A stretch of 64,000 bases of DNA from Acidobacteriota bacterium (GTDB lineage Bacteria > Acidobacteriota > Terriglobia > Acidiferrales > UBA7541). Where the stretch lies: positions 1 through 64,000 of the forward strand of contig JABCZJ010000017.1 in assembly GCA_013289715.1 (NCBI GenBank), given 5' to 3'. Shown here one piece after another: positions 1-8,594 of the stretch (the stretch's first letter is position 1; every line of letters begins with the position of its first letter). The translations under genes were made by a program, and so were the position numbers. The notes beneath the pieces were generated by a model. That model was not told where the DNA came from and did not search any database. It was given only the letters and a program-made list of their open reading frames with translations.

Positions 1-56
1 GGACTCCACCAAATTGTAAGCACGCGGCGCGTTCTGTCGGAGGCGCTGCTGGCACG

Positions 57-626
57 ATGGTCGACTTGTCTCCGGAGATGTGCCGCGGACTACCCAAGAC
101 GCCCTGCGTGTTCAACGCATCGGAGCTGTTGTTCGCCATCGTTCATCGTATGGTCCGTTGGGACCTCCGCCAACCGCTCAACACGGCGCAGAAGCGCTTA
201 ATCACAGCGCTTCGTGATGAGATTCGACAGCCTGACCAGCAGCCACTGCGTTTGACCATACCAAGAGAAGAAAGACTAGCCAGAGTTTCAGATGCTCTGC
301 TGGATGATGTTGGGGATGACCGCACGCTGGACGCTTGGGCGCATGTTGCCGGAATGGCCCGCCGTACATTCATGCGTGCGTTTTCGGCTCAGGCAGGTAT
401 GTCATTTGGCCGTTGGCGACAGCAGGCGCGGTTGTTTGCTGCCCTTGAGATGCTGGCACAAAGCAAATCTGTCACGGAGGTCGCTATCGCAGTCGGTTAC
501 GACAGCGTAAGTGCCTTCATTGAAATGTTCCGGACGATGCTGGGAACCACACCACAGACATACTTTCGAGGCAGGCGTTCGTGGCCATGCGGTAGGGCTA
601 TGGGCGTAGCGGCGCGCCTTCCTTGA
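57..626 (+). CDS. AraC-family transcriptional regulator, C-terminal part (cut by window edge, possibly frameshifted)
   Basis: The last ~110 residues form an AraC-type DNA-binding domain: a first helix-turn-helix around AHVAGMARRTFMRAFSAQAG and a second around VTEVAIAVGYDSVSAFIEMF, ending in the family-typical GTTPQTYFRG. The part before it resembles the linker after a cupin sensor domain. The N-terminal cupin half lies left of the window or is lost. Bases 1-56 read best in another frame, giving HQIVSTRRVLSEALLAR, which would join naturally to MVDLSPE here; this suggests a frameshift near base 55. The ATG at 57 has no convincing ribosome site. It probably regulates a neighbouring gene outside the window; the ligand is unknown. 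Confidence 0.75.
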   Translation: MVDLSPEMCRGLPKTPCVFNASELLFAIVHRMVRWDLRQPLNTAQKRLITALRDEIRQPDQQPLRLTIPREERLARVSDALLDDVGDDRTLDAWAHVAGMARRTFMRAFSAQAGMSFGRWRQQARLFAALEMLAQSKSVTEVAIAVGYDSVSAFIEMFRTMLGTTPQTYFRGRRSWPCGRAMGVAARLP

Positions 627-1759
627 CGCTGTCGCCAGGATCCACCGGAACTCTTGCTGAACACTTGCTGAACTATAGACTGCAAATGAGGCGTTGTGGC
701 GCAACTGAGGAGTTCGTAACGCGAACAAAACAAACGAAAATCGGTCCGTGCGAACAGGTCAAGGTGAATTAGCAAATCGCCGCCTCCAATAATCTCTTCC
801 GCACAGGCGCGAAAGATCGCCGCGATCGTGTTGATCGTATGGAAGACAGGAGTGAGCTTCGACGCCCAATATCTGACACCACGAACAGCTTGAGTGTCTC
901 GGGTCGAGTCCGCTCCATCTCTGGGTATTTCTCTGGCGCTGGCTGTCAGGTTCTCGGAACACTCTGGTTCGAGAGCGAGTCTCAGCTGGTAAGTTACGCC
1001 CTGCGTGCTTCGGGCACCGAGTCTCCCACACGACCCTAGGCCCTGTCAGACAACCAGAAAAAACTATGGGCCACGAGTCCCGGATAGAACCATGGTCGCC
1101 ACATTGGACCACGCGCTGCTTTGCTGGTTTCGGAGCGGACAGGCTTCGTTGCGAAGAAGCGATGAAAACCGCTGATAGAGAAAACCCAAAGCGCTGGGCC
1201 ATAGTGCCCAGCAACCGAGCACTTGGTGCGGGCGGTCAGAACAGATCCTGCTCCAGTACGTGGGCTGCGAAACCAGAAAAATTCGAGCCGAAGGCGAGGT
1301 GTTTTTTCTTGACTTCTACCTTCATAGAGGCAGCGCTAATCGGAAAAGTGCTACTTGATTTCTCCGGTCACGCGGGTGATCTCAATCGGTCGACGCAACA
1401 CGAAGCTCCAGCCCACCTGTCATTGAAAACCAAGGCCAAAATCCCTCGCTTGGGTTAGACCAGCAGGAACGCTGCCCTGGCTAGGTCTTGGCCGAGTACA
1501 GCCAACGAACGGTTCTCCCGCGGAAGCATTGCCGAAGCAATGCACTGAATGGTGTTGCATCGATCGGTTGGGCCGGCACGACGAAAGGGGAGTTTGCAGC
1601 GGCGCGCTGTAGGATTTTGCTCCCCCATCCGCCTTTTGACCAGATCTCGTGAACGGCGGCGCAGTCCATTCTTCATTTGTTCATACAACTTTTAGCGGGA
1701 CGTGACCTGAGGGTGCCACTGTTCCGTATCTCCACAACCGCTAGGAGGGCGATAAAAAC
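627..1759. other. Gene-poor stretch, no recognisable gene
   Basis: About 1.1 kb without a convincing gene on either strand. On the minus strand from about 1050 down to 640 one frame stays open and looks protein-like (for example SKLTPVFHTINTIAAIFRA followed by an acidic and glycine-rich part), but it has no start codon with a ribosome site and matches no family I recognise. It may be the remains of a gene. The plus-strand reading frames here look like chance. Confidence 0.4.
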
Positions 1760-3589
1760 GTGAAGAAAACCATTCTTATGCTGTTTGCTGCAGCTTTCGC
1801 GGCCGCACTGTCACTAGGACCATTTGCCACCAAACTAAATGCTCAAGACTTCGGTTACGATCAGGATCATGTCAAATTCCGCGGCTTTGTGCCCGGCAGT
1901 ATCGTGTTGAGCGGTACCGTTTACGTTGGAACCGCCGACACCGTTACGCCTAACGAACTGTTACCGCCCGGATGTTTGCAGACCGGCACGATCGCCAGCC
2001 AGATCGCCAACCCAAACCCCGCAACGGTCAACGTGCCAACCTTGACCGGTGGCACCCTGGCTGTACAGGTCTCCTGCGGCTATTCAAGCGATAATGGTGA
2101 AGCTCCGAATCTGAAGGATAATCACAACGTTTGGAACAACGCTAACACCGATCCCAACTTTGGCGTTTCCTCGCCCATCGTTCTTTGGAACCTCAACACC
2201 GACGGCTATTTGCTGGGCAGTCTACACGTTCCCAGCAACGAGATCGTGACCAGCTTTAGCTCCAAGTCGGAACTCGCCTTGAATCGCTCGATGGATGGTA
2301 AGAGCCTCACCTTCATGGCCTATCGCGGCGGTCCCGGCTGCCCGACTCTGACCCTGAATACGACGACCAATATCATCACCCAAAGTACGAACGTCGGACC
2401 CACATCGCCCACTGCACCGAACCTGATCGACGTTTCGGCCTCCAGTACGCCGGGGCTCTGTGACCCAACCAATCCTGCGGTCGCGAGCTATTTCGGCGCA
2501 ACCAATCCGACGGCTTACTACCGCTCCGTCGCAGAAGTGGATGCCCGAGGCCGTATCTGGTACACCGATGGCGATGCTTACAGCGGCGACAACTCCCGCG
2601 CTTCGATTAAGGCTGACAATTGGCTGTACTACTCGGTGGGAAACGACAACAACGGTAACCTACCAAAGAAGACGTTCCTGACGACGCAATTGGGCTACAA
2701 TCTGTCCCACTCGACGGGTGCCGAGCTTTTCGTCCCTGGTGCCGCGTCGCTCGTCCCTCCCAACAACAACATGATCTCCTACTTCATCTCGATCCCTGGA
2801 GACAAGCCCGGCAAGGACACCAACTTCCGCGGAATCACGATCTTCAACAACACACTGTATGTCGCCAAGGGCAGCGGCGGTAACGGCATAAATACCGTTT
2901 ATCAGCTCGGTACGCCAGGCGTGCTGCCAACTACAGCTAACGCCCCCGCTGGCGGCCTAATCAACGAACCATATACGATCCTTCCTGGATTCCCCGACAC
3001 CGGTGCCAGCACGAACAGCCCGGGTGGGGACTATCCCTTTGGGATCTGGTTCGCTAACTCCACAACGTTGTACGTTTGCGACGAGGGTGATCTTATTGAC
3101 ACGCCGAATCAGACGATCAATGGACAGGTAAACGTTGCTGACGCCGGTACACTGGCAACCGCTGGCCTGCAAAAGTGGGTACTCACCACGCCAGCAACCG
3201 GTAGCCCAACTTGGGTGCGCGAGTACGTCATCCAGAATGGGCTTAACCTTGGCGTACCGTACAGCGTCCCGAACTATCCTGCGTCGATCGAGCCGGCAAC
3301 TGGCGGGTGCCGCAACATTATCGGCATCGTCAACCGTGACGGCACCGCGACAATCTACGCTATCACGTCCACGATCAGCAATAACGGCGACAACGGCGCC
3401 GACCCCAACAAGCTGGTAAAGGTAACCGATCTGATCAGCGCTACCCAGCCAGCGACTAGCGGCCACCTCGACAACTTCGTAACGATTCGCTCGGCTCGCG
3501 CCGGCGAAGCGTTCCGCGGTATCGCCCTGGCCCCCGAAGACGACGGCTTCTTTTTCGGCCCCGGCTTCCCATTTCTCGCGATTTTCTGA
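1760..3589 (+). CDS. Secreted hypothetical protein, 609 aa
   Basis: A Sec signal peptide is clear: MKKTILMLFAAAFAAALSLG, with likely cleavage after LNA. The GTG start at 1760 follows an AGGAGG ribosome site about 10 bases upstream. The mature protein is rich in Asn, Gly, Thr and Pro, with recurring aromatic/Asp strands (VDARGRIWYTDGDAYSG, GITIFNNTLYVAKGSGG, GIWFANSTTLYVCDEGD) that resemble blades of an extracellular beta-propeller. I see no catalytic motif, membrane anchor or sorting signal. It stands alone and is closed by a strong terminator, so it is likely a single-gene unit. Acidobacterial genomes carry many such exported proteins of unknown role. The function cannot be assigned; the propeller fold is a guess from strand spacing. 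Confidence 0.85.
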   Translation: MKKTILMLFAAAFAAALSLGPFATKLNAQDFGYDQDHVKFRGFVPGSIVLSGTVYVGTADTVTPNELLPPGCLQTGTIASQIANPNPATVNVPTLTGGTLAVQVSCGYSSDNGEAPNLKDNHNVWNNANTDPNFGVSSPIVLWNLNTDGYLLGSLHVPSNEIVTSFSSKSELALNRSMDGKSLTFMAYRGGPGCPTLTLNTTTNIITQSTNVGPTSPTAPNLIDVSASSTPGLCDPTNPAVASYFGATNPTAYYRSVAEVDARGRIWYTDGDAYSGDNSRASIKADNWLYYSVGNDNNGNLPKKTFLTTQLGYNLSHSTGAELFVPGAASLVPPNNNMISYFISIPGDKPGKDTNFRGITIFNNTLYVAKGSGGNGINTVYQLGTPGVLPTTANAPAGGLINEPYTILPGFPDTGASTNSPGGDYPFGIWFANSTTLYVCDEGDLIDTPNQTINGQVNVADAGTLATAGLQKWVLTTPATGSPTWVREYVIQNGLNLGVPYSVPNYPASIEPATGGCRNIIGIVNRDGTATIYAITSTISNNGDNGADPNKLVKVTDLISATQPATSGHLDNFVTIRSARAGEAFRGIALAPEDDGFFFGPGFPFLAIF

Positions 3590-3628
3590 TCGGTAGATAA
3601 GAACCAACGATACGACCAGCATCCAACC

Positions 3629-3672
3629 AAGGCTCCCCGAGTGAGATCCGCTCGGTGAGCCTTGTTCTTTTT
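3629..3672 (+). terminator. Rho-independent terminator of the secreted-protein gene
   Basis: A 13-bp stem with one mismatch (AAGGCTCCCCGAG against CTCGGTGAGCCTT), a 9-base loop, then TGTTCTTTTT. It lies 40 bases after the stop codon at 3589. Confidence 0.85.
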
Positions 3673-4350
3673 GGATCGATTTTTACGGATTCGACTAAAT
3701 TCCGCGAGCTGGGTCCAATTCGGCAAGGATCATTTGCACGCCATAATCGACTACGCAGGAACTTTGGATTATTCGTTCGCGAGCACGCCTTGCGCCGGCA
3801 CGTTCTCCTCCACCTTGATCTCCTCGATGGGGAAACCATAAACCTCGATTTGAAACACGAAATGCCTTTTTGACGTACAGCGCCGTGTTGAGTGCAGAAG
3901 TCGCGATATACACTGCTTCAACTCCGGTGGCGCTGACCGGCGTCTTGACGTCCGTTTTTTTCTGGGTACCCGAAAGGACTTGGAAGAAACACGCTTTGCA
4001 TCCGAGCACACAACCGTCGGGGCAGCCGCAGCCTGGGAGGGGCGGGCCGCCCCGACCTACACAAACAACAAGTATGTTTTAAACCTCGTGGAATTTATCG
4101 CAAGGTGAATTCGTGAAGAAAAAATGCTCCGATGCGGCCAACGGCCTGACTCCTGATTAACGCGCTACCGGGACAAGTGAAGTGCTACTTCATTTTTCGG
4201 GTTACCGGCAAGTGGAATTACTTCCGGGTGGATCGTTATCGAGCGGCGCTGGGCGCCAAAATAACATTGATTCTGCTATCTTGGCGTGTTCGGAGGTGCT
4301 CGATTGCAGGATCAACTTCCCGTAATAAGCCGCGAACAGCTGCCATTATC
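3673..4350. other. Intergenic stretch, no clear gene
   Basis: About 680 bases with only short reading frames. On the minus strand (about 4010-3770) two overlapping frames contain protein-like pieces (VYIATSALNTALYVKKAF, then EVYGFPIEEIKVEENVPAQG). These could be one small gene broken by a frameshift, but no family is recognised. A GGAGGT sequence at 4293-4298 precedes a TTG, but in the wrong frame for the next gene. Confidence 0.35.
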
Positions 4351-5712
4351 ATGTTCGGAACTGTGTTCCTGTTCATCGGGCTGGCCGCCTGTGCCTTTGC
4401 AGCGGTTCGCCGGCGGGAAGAAGTGCGCCTGTTTTTATGGCTGGGGACGTGGAGTGCAATGTACGGGGGACGGCTGTTGGCAGAATCGCCGGCTGTGGTT
4501 GACGTTCTGCCGCAGTGGATTCAGTTCCGTGTTCCGTTCGTTTGGACAGTGATCGTCTATCTAGTCGTTCCGGTTGCCACACTTGCCTGGCTGGAACTAA
4601 GCATCGGCAGGGTGCGGGTTTTCCTTAAGGCCGTGCTGTTTCTCAGTGCGTTTATCGGCGCCGCTGGAATCGTTATTTTTGTCACAACTGGCTCTCGAGA
4701 CAAACTGCTCTCTTACAACAATCTTCTCGCTGCAGTTGCTCTGCTGGTGCTGCTGGTTGTGGTCTTGGTGCCGCAACTTTCCCGCAAATTCCTGGTTCTT
4801 CCCAATCGCGCGGTAGTGGTAGCGGGCATACTCGTCTTTGCCTTGCAAGGGATGTACTACAATCTGGCGCGTGCGCTGCACTACCAGACTTCGCAGGTCC
4901 CGGTCTCGCTTGGGTTTGCCGCCCTGCTTTTCTCGTTTGGGTATGTCGCCGTGCGAACTTTGCGGGCAAACGAACGGCGTTTAACTTCCATTGAAAAGGA
5001 ACTGGAAGTTGCCCGTCAGATTCAAGCCTCGATTCTTCCAAGCGGAAACCCCGAACTGAAGAATCTTCGTGTTGTCGCCGCGTATTGTCCGATGGAAGCC
5101 GTCGCTGGTGATTTCTACGAGTTCATAGCTGTCGATGAAAACAGGACCGGCATCCTGGTGGCAGACGTCTCCGGTCATGGGGTGCCGGCGGCGCTCATCG
5201 CGGCGATGATTAAGGTGGCAATGCAATCGGTGATGCATTGCGCTCACGACCCCGGAGAGGTGTTGCGTGAATTGAACCGGATTCTGTCGCCGCAACTACG
5301 CGCTCAGTTGGTATCAGCCGCATATCTGTGGCTCGACACCGAAAATCGCGTAGCATCATACTCGGCGGCCGGACATCCGCCATTGTTGCACTGGCGCGAA
5401 GGGAAGCTTGAGCGCATTGAGAGTAACGGCGTACTGTTCGGAGTGTTGCCGGAGCCTGACTACCCCGTTTGTGCTGTGGATATTAAACCTGGCGACCGCT
5501 TTCTGCTCTATACCGATGGCGTGATTGAGCCCGAAAATACACGCGGTGTTCCCTTTGGCGACAGCCAGTTTGAACAAGTCATCCGCGTCAACCGCTCGCG
5601 TCCCGGGTCCGAGTTGCTGCAGCAAGTGCTTTCCGAGATTCGCCAATGGCAACCCACCACGCTAGACCAGAAAGATGACATCACACTCATCTTCGTTGAT
5701 ATCGTTTTGTGA
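4351..5712 (+). CDS. Membrane-anchored SpoIIE/RsbU-type PP2C phosphatase
   Basis: Residues 1 to ~210 hold six or seven hydrophobic helices. The C-terminal ~240 residues are a SpoIIE-type PP2C serine phosphatase: the entry motif ARQIQASILPSG, metal-binding AGDFYEF and ADVSGHGVPAAL, then SAAGHPP and LLYTDGVIE. In known systems such phosphatases dephosphorylate anti-anti-sigma (STAS) proteins and so activate a sigma factor; no STAS or RsbW partner is nearby. The frame is open upstream to 4177, but that stretch does not look like protein, so the ATG at 4351, just before the first membrane helix, is preferred although its ribosome site is weak. The signal sensed by the membrane part is unknown. 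Confidence 0.88.
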   Translation: MFGTVFLFIGLAACAFAAVRRREEVRLFLWLGTWSAMYGGRLLAESPAVVDVLPQWIQFRVPFVWTVIVYLVVPVATLAWLELSIGRVRVFLKAVLFLSAFIGAAGIVIFVTTGSRDKLLSYNNLLAAVALLVLLVVVLVPQLSRKFLVLPNRAVVVAGILVFALQGMYYNLARALHYQTSQVPVSLGFAALLFSFGYVAVRTLRANERRLTSIEKELEVARQIQASILPSGNPELKNLRVVAAYCPMEAVAGDFYEFIAVDENRTGILVADVSGHGVPAALIAAMIKVAMQSVMHCAHDPGEVLRELNRILSPQLRAQLVSAAYLWLDTENRVASYSAAGHPPLLHWREGKLERIESNGVLFGVLPEPDYPVCAVDIKPGDRFLLYTDGVIEPENTRGVPFGDSQFEQVIRVNRSRPGSELLQQVLSEIRQWQPTTLDQKDDITLIFVDIVL

Positions 5713-5770
5713 TGTTTCGGGCCGGGCCGCCCTCCCGCCCGGGGGCCGAACTGTCGTTCAGGGGAATCTC

Positions 5771-6361
5771 ATGAAAAGAGCAACACTGGCCGACGCTGAT
5801 CGGGTCAAGAATATTTTGCTGGTGTCGTTTAAGAATGATCCACACGTGAACTTTCTTCTGGAAGAGAGCAAAAACGAGCGCAAGCTCAATATATTAATCG
5901 ATTACGTCGCCGACCAGACTTTTCGCCGGGGTGAAATATATTTGAGTGACGATGATAACGGGGTTGCATTGTGGGATTTTGAGAGAAATGAAAAGATGAC
6001 CCTCCATTCCATTTGGCGGAACCTGGCCTTCCTTACCCGGATCGGTATTAGGTCCGTCATACGAATTGTGAAATCTGAGGCTCACGTTCACAATAATTTT
6101 CGCAAATATCTGCGTTATTGCCATTTGTATATGATTGGAGTCTTGCCCGAAGCACAGGGAAGGGGATTGGCAAGCAGATTAATGAATCCGATGCTTCAAA
6201 CGATGAAAGAGAAGTCGATTCCTGTTTTTCTTGAGACAGCAAACCTGCGTAATGTCGGCATATACAAAAAGCAAGGCTTCAAAATCTTTGAAACTCTGAC
6301 TGTCCGGGATCACGATCTGTTTCTGATGTCTACTGAATCATCGATCGACGAGATAAGTTGA
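5771..6361 (+). CDS. GNAT-family N-acetyltransferase
   Basis: A 196-residue GNAT protein. The acetyl-CoA binding motif A is visible as GVLPEAQGRGLASRLMNPML (about residues 120-140), preceded by the beta-4 strand CHLYMIG and followed by FLETANLRNVGIYKKQGF, the usual motif B. The start at 5771 follows AGGGGA at 8-bp spacing; an in-frame upstream start would overlap the phosphatase gene. The substrate is unknown; the family acetylates small amines, antibiotics or protein N-termini. Base composition is clearly more AT-rich than its neighbours, which hints at horizontal transfer. Confidence 0.88.
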   Translation: MKRATLADADRVKNILLVSFKNDPHVNFLLEESKNERKLNILIDYVADQTFRRGEIYLSDDDNGVALWDFERNEKMTLHSIWRNLAFLTRIGIRSVIRIVKSEAHVHNNFRKYLRYCHLYMIGVLPEAQGRGLASRLMNPMLQTMKEKSIPVFLETANLRNVGIYKKQGFKIFETLTVRDHDLFLMSTESSIDEIS

Positions 6362-6968
6362 CCCATCCTGCGTGTGCAAGGCTCTACCCACGGCGCTCCG
6401 CAAATCGCGCCTAATCTCTTCAAATCGCTGCCAGGGCTCAGCGCACCCACGAGTTCTTAGGAGCGTCGTCCTGAATAAGGCTTCACTGTTGCTCGCGCTT
6501 GGCCTCGCAGTTGCGCTGGCTTTAAGGTCTCAATCAGTACCGTCGCCTGTGGACGCGACAGTTCAGCTGAGGCAGCTTGTGGACGAGGTCGGGAGCGACC
6601 CCACGAACTTTTTGTGCGGCCGAAAGCTGAAAAAGTGGGGTCCTCACGCCCGTTTTGGTAGTTTTCCGGCCGCTGCCGTTGGGGTTTTGTCTCTTGCAGC
6701 GCGTTCTCTCTCAGCGGAGTGCGCGGCCACACGGTGAAGACCTTGGTACAGGACGACTTGCAGAGTGAAAATATTATTTGATCACCGCTCGCAGTTCAAC
6801 GGTATCTTGTGCGAACAGTCGTGGGACTGCTTTGGACGGGCCGATCGGCGACGACAGCTTGACTTGTAGCGTGAATTATCCAATCGACGGCACGGCTCGG
6901 TGCCGGATCAGCCAGAACAAGCGCCAAGAAACGCGAAGCCGAGTTCCAGAAACTGGGCGGCAAACCCA
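6362..6968. other. Gene-poor stretch with a long inverted repeat
   Basis: No convincing gene. A plus-strand reading frame (6372-6737) contains a hydrophobic stretch that could be mistaken for a signal peptide, but it has no ribosome site and runs through a palindromic element at 6597-6642. I see nothing else definable. Confidence 0.4.
6597..6642. repeat. 46-nt inverted repeat, REP-like hairpin
   Basis: Perfect 8-bp arms GACCCCAC and GTGGGGTC flank an inner TTTTT/AAAAA pairing and a GC-rich loop containing GCGGCCGAAAGCTG. Such GGGG-tipped hairpins are reminiscent of dispersed palindromic elements in Acidobacteriota. It is not placed like a terminator for any gene here. Confidence 0.5.
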
Positions 6969-7205
6969 TTAATCGATCGCAATCTTCGCGCCTCGTTGGC
7001 CAGAGTTCGACAAGCGCTCGATGCGGTGGTCAATTACTTCGCGAATCGCCTTGAGGAATTCAATCCGCGAATTCGTCAGGTGTTGTCGCACTGTAGGCGG
7101 AACGTCAAAGCATTCGTGTAGACGATCCAAGACTTCCCGGCACAGACAGGGTTCATGACTGACGCGCTCGCCCGCTGTTTGCTGGTTTTGATTTTGCTCG
7201 CTCAT
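6969..7205 (-). CDS. Small conserved-type hypothetical protein downstream of ArsA-type ATPase, 78 aa
   Basis: A 78-residue mostly helical protein. Its ATG overlaps the TGA of the upstream ATPase gene (ATGA), so the two are translationally coupled. After a hydrophilic N-terminus with two Cys (EPCLCREVL) comes VPPTVRQHLTNSRIEFLKAIREVIDHRIERL. The pattern of a helix with His-Leu, Asn, Glu-Phe-Leu-Ala-Arg and Ile-Asp-Ile-Glu is one I associate with small unnamed proteins of Acidobacteria and Actinobacteria; no function is known to me. Context suggests it works with the ATPase, perhaps as a small client or adaptor, but that is inference. Confidence 0.75.
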   Translation of the reverse strand: MSEQNQNQQTAGERVSHEPCLCREVLDRLHECFDVPPTVRQHLTNSRIEFLKAIREVIDHRIERLSNSGQRGAKIAID

Positions 7206-8392
7206 TGGGTCTCCTTCATTTCAATCGTGAGGACTTGATTTTCCAACCTCGCTCTGCCCGGCTGTAGCCCTGCCATAGACCTTGGAAGGCCAATGTGCCG
7301 GCGCAAGGTGCCGATCTCAACGACCAGTTCGTCGCCCTTCTTGAACAGCCCAATCTCGCCTTTTGAGGCAAACGGCAGCAGTACCTGCACTTCGTACTCT
7401 CCGTCACGTTTCGCAAACGTGTAGGATTTCTCCATTCGAGTCACCGCCGACGGATCTTGTTGCCCAGGATACAGCACCTGGGCAAGATCTTCGAGCCGCT
7501 GTTTTCCCAAAACTTCGTGCTGGAATAGGGGCACGCGCTTCACCGGGACGGGCGCAAAATACTCTTCGATCTCAGTCAGGACTTTCTCCTGTGACGTGTG
7601 CCACTCTTTAAACCACGCGTCCGTGACATTTGCGGGCAGGAGGCGATTGACAATTACAGTATCCACAGTCAGTCCGTGAAGGGAAAAATATACAAACGCG
7701 CGCTGAGTTTCGCGCAGCACCATCTTCTCAGGATTAGTAATCAACCGCACGCTCGTGACCTTCGGGTCCCCCATAATTTCGTCCACACCCTCGAGCTTCT
7801 CGAAGAGATCGCGAATGTTGAGGAAGTAGCTGTCCGTGGGCAGCTCGAACGGCGCGACGCGGTTCGCAATCGGTCGCACCGCCTTCAGCAGGTTGCGCTG
7901 GAAAGGAAAAATGTGCTTCATGTACCAGTCAAGTGTCGTCGGCATGCTGATGAACCGCATGGACTCAGCGGTTGGAGCTGCGTCAAGCACGATGACATCG
8001 TACCGCCCCTCGCGCCGATACTGATTGATGTACATCATCGCGCTAAGCTCTTCCATGCCCGGGAGTATCGCCAGCTCTTCGGCCTCGACGCCAGTGATCC
8101 CGGTGGTGCGCAGCACTGCGCTGATATAAGAAGAAATCTCTTTCCAGTGTCGCTTGATTTCTTTCTGTATATTCAGTTCCATGATCGCAAGCCGCTCGTT
8201 GATCGGTAGCGGGTCCGAGGTTTGGACCTGGAAGAGTTCCGTATCGAGATCGAAGGAATCCGCGAGACTGTGGGCCGGATCGATGCTCATGACGAGCGTG
8301 CGGTAGTTAAGCTCGGCAAGTTTCACGCCGGTCGCAGCAGCGATGCTGGTCTTGCCGACACCGCCCTTGCCAGTGAGCATTAGAATTCTCAT
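7202..8392 (-). CDS. ArsA/Get3-family ATPase with C-terminal alpha-crystallin-like domain
   Basis: A 396-residue protein with the deviant Walker A GKGGVGKT at residues 8-15, switch I MSIDPAHSLADSFD and switch II LDAAPTAESMRF, typical of ArsA/Get3 ATPases. The last ~65 residues (EYEVQVLLPFASKGEIGLFK onward to LTIEMKE) match the small-heat-shock-like domain found at the end of many bacterial ArsA homologues. No arsenical-pump genes are nearby, so arsenite transport is unlikely; a role in membrane-protein or client handling is more plausible but unproven. The start at 8392 puts the nucleotide loop at the N-terminus as usual; the 39 extra residues upstream look non-coding. It is coupled to the 78-aa gene downstream. 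Confidence 0.85.
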   Translation of the reverse strand: MRILMLTGKGGVGKTSIAAATGVKLAELNYRTLVMSIDPAHSLADSFDLDTELFQVQTSDPLPINERLAIMELNIQKEIKRHWKEISSYISAVLRTTGITGVEAEELAILPGMEELSAMMYINQYRREGRYDVIVLDAAPTAESMRFISMPTTLDWYMKHIFPFQRNLLKAVRPIANRVAPFELPTDSYFLNIRDLFEKLEGVDEIMGDPKVTSVRLITNPEKMVLRETQRAFVYFSLHGLTVDTVIVNRLLPANVTDAWFKEWHTSQEKVLTEIEEYFAPVPVKRVPLFQHEVLGKQRLEDLAQVLYPGQQDPSAVTRMEKSYTFAKRDGEYEVQVLLPFASKGEIGLFKKGDELVVEIGTLRRHIGLPRSMAGLQPGRARLENQVLTIEMKETQ

Positions 8393-8594
8393 ACGGACAT
8401 TATAAAGCTCATTCCACGAAACTGGTGTTATTAGGAGCGCCGCTAGATCTAGACGAAGGTCCTCGTTAACAGTTGCCCCGCCTTGCACAATCGCAGCCTT
8501 TTCTTTCAACCTGGCGTGTAAATTCCCGTTAGTCAGTTAGTCAGGAACCCGAGCGAAACAAGACGCCCTGGTGGTAACGGCGTTTAAACGTGCC

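Noticed and set aside
7202..8392. Arsenite efflux ATPase
   Set aside because: No arsB, arsC, arsD or arsR nearby and the switch II region differs from the arsenical pump type; the general ArsA/Get3 label is safer.
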